A stretch of 13,136 nucleotides of DNA, from contig CAZWRV010000133.1 in the NCBI GenBank assembly GCA_964636325.1, forward strand, positions 1 to 13,136. The letters are read 5' to 3'. Position numbers and translations under genes: made by a program. Below, in pieces: positions 1-5,739 of this stretch. The notes beneath the pieces were generated by a model, which made no database searches, had not been told where the DNA came from, and saw nothing but the letters and a program-made list of their open reading frames with translations. Source of the DNA: CAZWRV01 sp964636325 (GTDB lineage: Bacteria; Verrucomicrobiota; Lentisphaeria; Victivallales; GWF2-50-93). Position 1 is the first letter of the stretch. Each line of letters opens with the position of its first letter.

Positions 1-28
1 CGGAGCGGCACTCTCCTTAAACTTGGAC

Positions 29-98
29 ATCTTTGTCGTCTTTTGAAAGGTTGAGCCGAGCTCAACCGCGGCTCAGCACGGCTTCGCCCTCCATCGAG
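29..98 (-). repeat. Leader repeat, copy 1 (70 bp, with hairpins)
   Basis: This stretch matches 12976-13045 without gaps at 66 of 70 positions. The core at 49-98 is identical over 50 bp, and the mismatches are at 43, 44, 46 and 48. The core contains a perfect 8-bp stem (49-56 with 60-67, loop CGA) and an overlapping, mutually exclusive 7-bp stem (52-58 with 69-75). I assign it to the minus strand because copy 2 lies directly upstream of minus-strand nagA. Here too the minus strand continues with an AGTTTAAGGAG stretch resembling the nagA ribosome-binding region, then runs off the left edge. It may be an oriented leader element or a dispersed intergenic repeat. Confidence 0.85.
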
Positions 99-134
99 AG
101 TATGTCGCACGATCCGAGTACGACATTAAAGCCG

Positions 135-158
135 ACCTGGCGCTCGGCGCTCCCAGGT
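135..158. repeat. Intergenic hairpin ACCTGG/CCAGGT
   Basis: A perfect 6-bp inverted repeat (135-140 with 153-158) encloses a 12-nt GC-rich loop containing GGCGCTC. A second 6-bp stem follows at 184-189 with 200-205 (GCAGGC/GCCTGC). Both lie in the non-coding 99-256 segment and have no U-run, so they are not convincing terminators. On the minus strand they would fall in the 5' leader of any transcript started at the 246-275 promoter. Confidence 0.4.
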
Positions 159-219
159 TTCCCTGCCGATAAATATCGCTCATGCAGGCGCAGTTTCAAG
201 CCTGCAAAGCTGTGCTCAA

Positions 220-248
220 TTGCGAATCCCTTCTCCGCAAGCTATATT
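220..248 (+). promoter_or_regulatory. Probable sigma70-type promoter of speB
   Basis: TTGCGA at 220-225 and TATATT at 243-248 are separated by 17 bp. Transcription would be expected to start near 254-257, at or within a few bases of the ATG at 257. No Shine-Dalgarno sequence precedes that ATG, so the promoter implies a leaderless or nearly leaderless speB mRNA. The assignment rests on consensus match only. Confidence 0.5.
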
Positions 249-275
249 ATAAGTCTATGAAGAAATCATATCCAA
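246..275 (-). promoter_or_regulatory. Probable minus-strand promoter, divergent to speB
   Basis: On the minus strand TTGGAT (275-270) and a consensus TATAAT (251-246) are separated by 18 bp. This promoter overlaps the speB promoter and start codon. It would direct a transcript leftward through the leader repeat at 29-98 towards a gene beyond the left edge. Binding of RNA polymerase to one promoter would block the other. Confidence 0.45.
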
Positions 276-1144
276 ATTTTCTCGGAACCTTCGTGCCGCA
301 GAGCCCGCCGGAGAAGGCGCTCTTCCACATCATCCCTGCGCCCTACGAAAAGACCGTCTCCTACGGCAAGGGGACGGCGAAGGGCCCGCAGGCGATACTG
401 CAGGCCTCGCAGTTCCTGGAGGTCTACGACGGCAGATGCGTGCCATCCGAGCACGGCTTCCATACTCATCCGCCGCTACCGTGCAAGGGCTCTGGCGAGA
501 ACGATCTCTGCGAGATCCGCAGGAAGGTGTCCGAAGTCTTCAAGCTCGGCAAGGTTCCGGTGCTGCTTGGCGGCGAACATACCGTCACCTTCGGGGCCCT
601 GCAGGCGGCGGCGGAATATTTCGGGAAAGGCGGGGTCGGCGTCGTCCAGTTCGACGCGCACGCCGACCTACGCGACAGCTTCCAGGGCTCGCCCCTCAGC
701 CACGCCTGCGTGATGCGCAGGGCGGTCGCCGACCTCGGCCTCCAGATCTTCCAGATCGGCGTCCGGAGCCTCTCGCCCGAGGAGGTCGCATACCGCGTCC
801 AGATGAAGATCAAGCATCTCGACGCGGTCCTACTCGACGGCGGCAGGCCCCTGGGAAACATCCTCCCGGAAAGCTTCCCCCGGAACATCTACGTGACCAT
901 TGACGTGGACGGCCTCGACCCCTCGATCATGCCAGCCACCGGCACGCCGGAGCCCGGCGGCCTCGGCTGGCACCAGATGATGGGCATCCTCGATGGTATT
1001 GCTTCTGAGCGTGAAATCGCCGGATTCGACGTAGTAGAACTCTCCCCCATCAAAGGATTGCACCACCCCGACTACACGGCCGCCAGGCTCATCCTCAACT
1101 TCATGGGCATAATTTCCTCCGCGGACAAAATTCGGACTTCTTGA
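257..1144 (+). CDS. speB: Agmatinase-like ureohydrolase (arginase family)
   Basis: A 295-residue ureohydrolase, likely an agmatinase splitting agmatine to putrescine and urea in the cytoplasm. The dimanganese ligands are all visible: H108 in GGEH, D133, H135 and D137 in DAHADLRD, and D216 and D218 in IDVDGLDP. The family glutamate follows at E261. SHACVMRR (148-155) fits the agmatinase branch better than arginase, though specificity within the family cannot be fixed by eye. I chose ATG 257 over the in-frame ATG 182. The protein then begins at the usual family length, the intervening residues are not family-like, and the promoter at 220-248 overlaps the longer reading. No arginine decarboxylase gene is in the window. 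It is convergent with the esterase gene, 63 bp away. Confidence 0.88.
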   Translation: MKKSYPNFLGTFVPQSPPEKALFHIIPAPYEKTVSYGKGTAKGPQAILQASQFLEVYDGRCVPSEHGFHTHPPLPCKGSGENDLCEIRRKVSEVFKLGKVPVLLGGEHTVTFGALQAAAEYFGKGGVGVVQFDAHADLRDSFQGSPLSHACVMRRAVADLGLQIFQIGVRSLSPEEVAYRVQMKIKHLDAVLLDGGRPLGNILPESFPRNIYVTIDVDGLDPSIMPATGTPEPGGLGWHQMMGILDGIASEREIAGFDVVELSPIKGLHHPDYTAARLILNFMGIISSADKIRTS

Positions 1145-1146
1145 CC

Positions 1147-1177
1147 CCAGCCCTATGAGAAGCTTGAGAACGGCTGG
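1147..1177. terminator. Weak stem-loop between convergent speB and esterase genes
   Basis: CCAGCC (1147-1152) can pair with GGCTGG (1172-1177) across a 19-nt loop, three bases after the speB stop codon. There is no U-run on either strand, so intrinsic termination is doubtful. It is the only inverted repeat I see in this 63-bp gap. Confidence 0.2.
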
Positions 1178-1207
1178 AAACCTGAAATTGAAGCTTGTGA
1201 CAGCAAA

Positions 1208-2176
1208 TCAGAGTTCCGTCGTCATGAACTGAAATATCCTGTCGTCCGCGCCTGGCAGGCCTTCATGTCCGAAGTCCTGGTACACAACGAGCTCCTTCTT
1301 CGACCTGATGCGGTTGTATGCGGCAAACTGGGTGGACGGCGGACAGATGTTGTCCATGAGCGTGACCGTCATGAGGACTTTCGCCTTGATGCGAGACGCC
1401 AGGTGCGAGGCGTCTATGTAACCGAGCTTTGTGAAAATCTCTTCGTGCCGTTCGGAGAGCGGGTCGCGGTTGCGGATGTAATCGCGCAGCTCGCTGTACG
1501 CGTCCTTGGCCAGATCCATCTGCCATACCCGCTGGTAGTCGCATAGGAACGGGAAGACCGGCGCGGCGAGCTTCATGCCCGGAACCAGGCCGGCGCACGC
1601 CAGAGTGAGGCCGCCGCCCTGGCTACCGCCGAAGCAACCGACGCGTTGCGGATCGACGTCGTCCATCGCCATGACGATCCTGGCCAGCATGGCTGTGTCA
1701 AGATACATCTGGCGGAAAAAGAGCCTGTCGGGATTCTCCTCGTCCATGCCGCGGATGAAATGCCCTATCTGGGTGTCGCCTGCGAGCACAGTTCCGCCGT
1801 CGTTCGAGAGGCCCCACTGGCCGCGGCAGTCCATCGCGGCCAGCGTGAGTCCGGCTGCCGGATATCCCAGCTTGGAATACCAGTCGCCGCAGTGTCCACC
1901 ATAGCCGTGGAACTGCAGGACCGCGGGATGACGTTTCGCCGCCTTCTTCGGGCGCAGCAGCTTCGCGTGGACGCGGGCGCCGCCGACGGAAGTGAAGAAC
2001 ATGTCGAAAGTCTCGGCGAACTGGGTCTTGAAGTCTGCTGGACGCAGTTCGACTTCCGGATCCACGGCGTTCATTTCGGCGAGAGCGCGTTTCCAGTAGG
2101 CGTCGAAGTCGGCGGGGCACGGATTGATCCCCTTGTACTTCTTGAGCTGGTCGAGCGGCATGTCGAGCATGGGCAT
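1208..2176 (-). CDS. Carbohydrate esterase family 7 (acetylxylan esterase / cephalosporin-C deacetylase type)
   Basis: A 322-residue alpha/beta-hydrolase of the CE7 family, which removes acetyl groups from xylo-oligosaccharides. Catalytic residues are readable: Ser185 in GGSQGG, Asp275 in MDNICPPS and His304 in GHEG. The family RGQ motif is at 118-120, and an oxyanion-region HGYGG is at 90-94. The N-terminal MPLDQLKKYKG segment and the length match CE7 enzymes. No signal peptide is seen, so it probably acts on imported acetylated oligosaccharides in the cytoplasm. AAGGAG at 2185-2190 (minus strand) precedes the ATG with suitable spacing. A second in-frame ATG two codons on would give a nearly identical protein. 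It stands alone between convergent speB and co-directional hydG (128-bp gap). Substrate preference cannot be told by eye. Confidence 0.9.
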   Translation of the reverse strand: MPMLDMPLDQLKKYKGINPCPADFDAYWKRALAEMNAVDPEVELRPADFKTQFAETFDMFFTSVGGARVHAKLLRPKKAAKRHPAVLQFHGYGGHCGDWYSKLGYPAAGLTLAAMDCRGQWGLSNDGGTVLAGDTQIGHFIRGMDEENPDRLFFRQMYLDTAMLARIVMAMDDVDPQRVGCFGGSQGGGLTLACAGLVPGMKLAAPVFPFLCDYQRVWQMDLAKDAYSELRDYIRNRDPLSERHEEIFTKLGYIDASHLASRIKAKVLMTVTLMDNICPPSTQFAAYNRIRSKKELVVYQDFGHEGLPGADDRIFQFMTTEL

Positions 2177-2304
2177 GACGATGACTCCTTTATTTGATCA
2201 GAATATTTCGGCTGCTAACGATCGCAGTCGGCTGCATTCGACCGCATCCGCAATTTACCTGACACCCGGGTTGTAAAAACTGTTTTTTGCAATCAACTCG
2301 ATCA

Positions 2305-3714
2305 TCAAAAGTAAATATCCCTCTCGTCGGTATTTCTTATCTTCTCGATGCGTTCCGAGAGCTTCTTCTTGATCGGGCCGTCTGCGATTTTCGCAAGTTC
2401 CCTGTCGACGGCGTCGAAGCCGGCCGAACGCAGTTCCTGAGGTGCGTAGTCCACGAGGTATTCGGTGAATGTCAGGAGCGCGTTGGGGGTGCAGAACCTT
2501 TCGATGAAGCCGGGGATTGCGTATTCCATGAACTGCTGGCCGGTGCGCCCGGAGCGGTAGCATGAGGTGCAGAAGCTGGGGATGTAGCCGTCCTTCAGGA
2601 GTTCGGCGAGTATTTCGTCCATCGGCCTGACGTCGCCGATCTCGAACTGCTCCTTGTTGAGCTCCTGGCTGCCGTCCTTGGTGTAGCCGGCCAGCTCTAT
2701 CCTCGTTCCGGCGTCGATCTGCGAGACGCCGAAGGCCATGGTCTCGCGCCTCATCCTAGGGTTTTCGCGGGCGGTCAGTATCATTCCGGTGTATGGCACG
2801 GAGAGCCTGAGTATGGCGACGAGCCTTTTGAAGTCGCGGTCGGAGACGAAATATCTTTCGTCGAGCTGGACGCCGTGCGCGGGCCTGACCCTGGGGAAGC
2901 TGATAGTGTGAGGGCCTACGCCGAAACGCTCCTGGAGGTAAAGCGAGTGCGTCACCAGGCCTAGCACCTCGAAGCGCCAGTCGTAGAGGCCGAATAGCGC
3001 GCCGATGCCGACGTCGTCGCAGCCCGCCTCGAAGGCGCGCGTGAGGCCGTCGAGCCGCCAGAGGTAGTCGCCCTTGTGCGTCTCCGAAGGATGCATCCGG
3101 CGGTAGGTCTCGTGGTGGTAGGTCTCCTGGAATATCTGGTATGTCCCGATGCCGGCGGCCTTGATCTTCCTGTATCCTTCGTGGTCGAACGGGGCTGCGT
3201 TGATGTTGACCCTGCGGATTTCGCCGTGGCCGCGCCGGAATGAGTAGACGGCCCTCACCGTGTCCGCAATGAAGTCCGCCGTATATGAGGGGTGTTCGCC
3301 GAAGACTAGTATCAGCCGCTTGTGCCCCTTGTCGACGAGCGCTTCCAGCTGTGACTTCAACTCCTCGCCGTTCAGCGTCTTCCTCACGGTGCTGCGGAGG
3401 CTCTTCCGGAACGCGCAGTAGACGCAGTCGTTGACGCAGAAGTTGCCGATGTAAAGAGGGGCGAAGATGACTATCCGGTTCCCGTAGACGTCCTTCTTGA
3501 GGCGCCGTGCCGCGTCGAAAATCTCGTCCACGATATCCGGCGAGTCGGCCGCCGTGAGGGCGGCTGTCTCTTCGACCGAGAGGGGCTTCTTCTCAAGGCT
3601 CTTGGCGATTATTTCCCGGACTCTAGCCTTGTCCTGTCTGGTGGAGGCCATGAGGCCTTCGAGCTTCGGCTCGTCTATGAAGTCCCGGCAGTTCTCTGAA
3701 AGTGCCTTGTTCAA
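2305..3714 (-). CDS. hydG: HydG, radical SAM tyrosine lyase for [FeFe]-hydrogenase H-cluster assembly
   Basis: A 469-residue radical SAM enzyme. HydG cleaves tyrosine to p-cresol and makes the CO and cyanide ligands of the [FeFe]-hydrogenase active site. The SAM-cluster motif CX3CX2C is C93, C97, C100. The second cluster motif CX2CX22C is C382, C385, C408. That C-terminal motif, with the CYRSGRTGQQFM context, separates HydG from the thiamine enzyme ThiH. The start codon is TTG at 3714. A TGA lies two codons upstream, AGGA sits about 10 nt before the TTG, and the conserved-looking FIDEPKLEGL segment (12-21) lies before the first ATG (residue 22), which would cut it off. HydE, HydF and the hydrogenase are not in this window, so they must lie elsewhere if the system is active. 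Confidence 0.93.
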   Translation of the reverse strand: MNKALSENCRDFIDEPKLEGLMASTRQDKARVREIIAKSLEKKPLSVEETAALTAADSPDIVDEIFDAARRLKKDVYGNRIVIFAPLYIGNFCVNDCVYCAFRKSLRSTVRKTLNGEELKSQLEALVDKGHKRLILVFGEHPSYTADFIADTVRAVYSFRRGHGEIRRVNINAAPFDHEGYRKIKAAGIGTYQIFQETYHHETYRRMHPSETHKGDYLWRLDGLTRAFEAGCDDVGIGALFGLYDWRFEVLGLVTHSLYLQERFGVGPHTISFPRVRPAHGVQLDERYFVSDRDFKRLVAILRLSVPYTGMILTARENPRMRRETMAFGVSQIDAGTRIELAGYTKDGSQELNKEQFEIGDVRPMDEILAELLKDGYIPSFCTSCYRSGRTGQQFMEYAIPGFIERFCTPNALLTFTEYLVDYAPQELRSAGFDAVDRELAKIADGPIKKKLSERIEKIRNTDERDIYF

Positions 3715-3747
3715 GGTTCAGATTTCCTAACCCGCCCCTGTGACACA

Positions 3748-3753
3748 GTTATA
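3748..3753 (-). promoter_or_regulatory. Possible -10 box of hydG
   Basis: TATAAC on the minus strand, preceded by GCT, would place a transcript start near 3741, about 27 nt before the TTG start and just ahead of the AGGAAA ribosome-binding site. No clear -35 hexamer lies 16-18 bp upstream, so this is tentative. hydG could also be read from rpsT. Confidence 0.25.
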
Positions 3754-3813
3754 AGCTATGGGTAAATGCGCTTGTGGCTTTTCAGCATGGGGCGCCGGAA
3801 AATCTGAATCTGA

Positions 3814-3870
3814 AATACCTTGCTAGGCGTCGGTATTCCACCACAAACTAGCATTTCCGCCTGGGGCGGA
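3814..3870. repeat. Two hairpins in the rpsT-hydG gap
   Basis: AATACC (3814-3819) pairs with GGTATT (3832-3837). TCCGCC (3856-3861) pairs with GGCGGA (3865-3870) around a 3-nt loop. The second hairpin lies about 36 nt past the rpsT stop on the minus strand and could slow or end transcription, but it is followed by AATGC rather than a U-run. TTCAGATTT at 3717-3725 also has an inverted match near 3800. The rest of the 191-bp gap shows nothing recognisable. Confidence 0.35.
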
Positions 3871-3905
3871 CAAGCTCTGTTACCAACGGATCTGGGGTTC
3901 CGACC

Positions 3906-4187
3906 TCACGCGGCCGTAGTTTTCTTTGCCTTGTTGAGCAGCCTTGCGAGCCTGGACTTCTTCCTTGCCGCCTTGTTGGGGTGGATTATCCCCCTCTTGG
4001 CGGCCTTGTCGAGGTTGGACGACACCGACGCGAACTGCTTCTTCAGCTCTTCCGGAGCCGTATTGGCCGCCGTGAGGCTCCTGAGCTTCTTCTCCACGGT
4101 CTTGAGCTCCCCCTTGACCGACCTGTTGACGCCGCGCCTGCGGACGTTCTGCCTTGCGCGCTTGACGGCTGACTTGGTGTGCGCCAT
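3906..4187 (-). CDS. rpsT: 30S ribosomal protein S20
   Basis: A 93-residue, strongly basic protein of the 30S subunit that binds 16S rRNA. The start MAHTKSAVKRARQN and the C-terminal block GIIHPNKAARKKSRLARLLN (66-85) are characteristic of S20, and the length is typical. The ATG at 4187 is preceded by AGGTGA (4191-4196 on the minus strand). The gene is transcribed divergently from nusA. A 6-bp hairpin at 4228-4243 falls in its leader. In some bacteria S20 regulates its own translation, but nothing here proves that. Confidence 0.96.
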   Translation of the reverse strand: MAHTKSAVKRARQNVRRRGVNRSVKGELKTVEKKLRSLTAANTAPEELKKQFASVSSNLDKAAKRGIIHPNKAARKKSRLARLLNKAKKTTAA

Positions 4188-4227
4188 AAATCACCTTTCC
4201 TGAAGTTTATTCATGAAAACAATTGCC

Positions 4228-4243
4228 TCCGCCCGGCGGCGGA
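4228..4243. repeat. Hairpin in the rpsT leader
   Basis: TCCGCC (4228-4233) and GGCGGA (4238-4243) form a perfect 6-bp stem with a CGGC loop, 41 bp upstream of rpsT. The same two arms occur downstream of rpsT at 3856-3870, so the gene is bracketed by matching hairpins. Confidence 0.4.
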
Positions 4244-4303
4244 AAACGGAACGGGCATTTAAGATGCCATCGAATAAAAGGAATTCAAGCATGGAAAGCG
4301 CCC

Positions 4304-4331
4304 TTGAAAAAGATTTCCGGCGCACTATATT
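4304..4331 (+). promoter_or_regulatory. Probable sigma70-type promoter of the nusA operon
   Basis: TTGAAA (4304-4309) and TATATT (4326-4331) are separated by 16 bp. The predicted start near 4338 gives a 5' leader of about 90 nt. That leader contains a 5-bp hairpin (4369-4373 with 4382-4386) and ends in AGGTGAT (4419-4425), three bases before the nusA ATG. It is the best promoter match in the 241-bp rpsT-nusA gap. Confidence 0.6.
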
Positions 4332-4428
4332 CCGAATTCGCATAAAAATATTTGTCTGTTTTATGCGCGCGGACACTTCGCTCCGCACACTGAACAAGCA
4401 TGTGAAAATCGAATAATCAGGTGATATC

Positions 4429-5712
4429 ATGAACAACGAGTTTCTTGCGCAGCTCGACTACCTCGGCCAGGAGCGGGGGATAAGCCGGGAGGTGCTCATA
4501 GACGCCATCGAGAAGGCACTGATGTCGGCGTCCAAGAAGAGCATACACCCGGCCACCAACGTCGAGATCAAGATCGACAGGAACAACGGGGAGATCAAGG
4601 CCATAGCCCAGCTCGAGATCGTCGAAAAGAACCCTAACGACGACCAGATTATCCTGGACGGCAAGGTGCGCAGGGTCTATCCTTCCGCCAAGATCGGCGA
4701 CGTCATCGCATGGGAGGTCACCCCCAGGAACTTCGGGCGCATCGCCGCCCAGACCGCCCGGCAGGTCATAATGCAGCAGCTCCGCAAGGCCGAGAAGGCC
4801 ATCGTCCAGGAGGAGTTCAAGGACAGGGTCGGCCAGATCGTCGGCGGCGTCGTCCGCAGGTTCGAGGCCGGCAAGATCATCGTCGACATGCAGAAGGCCG
4901 AAGGCCTGATTGACAAGAAGGAGCAGCTCCCCGGCGAAAAATACATCCAGGGCGACAGGATCAACGCCCTGCTAATGGCCGTCGAGAGCGGCGGTTCGGG
5001 CCCAAGCCTCATACTGTCCCGCTCGTCCCCCGACTTCGTCGTACGCCTCTTCGAAAGGGAGGTCTCAGAGATACACGACGGCATAGTCACGATCAAGGCC
5101 GTGGCCCGCGAGCCCGGTTCCAGGACCAAGATCGCAGTCCACAGCTCCGACGCCCATGTCGATCCGATCGGCGCCTGCGTCGGGATGCGCGGAATGCGCG
5201 TCAAGAACGTCACAAACGAGCTCAGCGGCGAGAAGATAGACATCGTGAAGTTCGACGAGGACGTGAGGGTCTTCGCGGCCAACGCGCTGCAGCCGGCGGC
5301 GATCAAGGGCATCGAGCTGGACGAGCCGAACCACACGATCAACATCTCGGTCGCGGCCGACCAGCTCTCCCTCGCCATCGGCAAGCGCGGCCAGAACGTC
5401 CGCCTCACCTCGAAGCTCCTGGGCTGGAAGGTCAACATCAACGAGTCCAAGGAGGAGGCCACCTTCGCGGAGAAACTCGAGCAGACAATCGCCAGCCTCG
5501 GCACGGGGCTCCAGCTCGACATCGAGATCGCGCGCAAGCTCGTCAGCGCGGGCTACCTGACCATAGACGCCCTCTCCGGCGCGGGCAAGGACGAGCTCAA
5601 GATCATAGACGGACTCTCCGGGGAGGACATCGAGAAGATTCTAGCGGCGGTCGCCAAAAAGGCCGCCTCCAAGGACGCCGCGAAACAGGACGACGACTCC
5701 AAGAAACAATAA
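4429..5712 (+). CDS. nusA: Transcription termination/antitermination factor NusA
   Basis: A 427-residue NusA, which binds RNA polymerase and nascent RNA and modulates pausing, termination and antitermination. Domains in order: N-terminal RNA-polymerase-binding domain (about 1-125), S1 domain (about 133-200), KH1 with DPIGACVGMRGMRV (245-258), KH2 with AIGKRGQNVRL (316-326), and one helix-hairpin-helix-like C-terminal repeat (about 360-410). An acidic-basic tail follows. It lacks the two long acidic repeats of the E. coli protein, as is common outside gammaproteobacteria. The start is supported by AGGTGAT at 4419. It is the first gene of its operon: rimP, the usual upstream partner, is absent and a promoter lies directly ahead. 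infB starts 27 bp after the stop. Confidence 0.97.
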   Translation: MNNEFLAQLDYLGQERGISREVLIDAIEKALMSASKKSIHPATNVEIKIDRNNGEIKAIAQLEIVEKNPNDDQIILDGKVRRVYPSAKIGDVIAWEVTPRNFGRIAAQTARQVIMQQLRKAEKAIVQEEFKDRVGQIVGGVVRRFEAGKIIVDMQKAEGLIDKKEQLPGEKYIQGDRINALLMAVESGGSGPSLILSRSSPDFVVRLFEREVSEIHDGIVTIKAVAREPGSRTKIAVHSSDAHVDPIGACVGMRGMRVKNVTNELSGEKIDIVKFDEDVRVFAANALQPAAIKGIELDEPNHTINISVAADQLSLAIGKRGQNVRLTSKLLGWKVNINESKEEATFAEKLEQTIASLGTGLQLDIEIARKLVSAGYLTIDALSGAGKDELKIIDGLSGEDIEKILAAVAKKAASKDAAKQDDDSKKQ

Positions 5713-5739
5713 CAGAACGGAAAGGCGCCCCACGCCACA

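Noticed and set aside
1..30. Minus-strand gene starting at ATG 30 and leaving the window (MSKFKESAAP...)
   Set aside because: No ribosome-binding site precedes this ATG. By comparison with the nagA leader, the real start would lie after the AGGAG beyond the left edge.
33..260. Plus-strand 75-codon frame at the left edge
   Set aside because: It runs through the leader repeat and hairpins, has no ribosome-binding site and overlaps the speB start. The product looks random.
4338..4428. Riboswitch or known leader RNA in the nusA 5' leader
   Set aside because: Only one 5-bp hairpin is visible and no recognised aptamer motif could be read.
4677..5537. Minus-strand open frame (286 codons) opposite nusA
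   Set aside because: Antisense to the S1 and KH domains, with a serine-rich, motif-free product.
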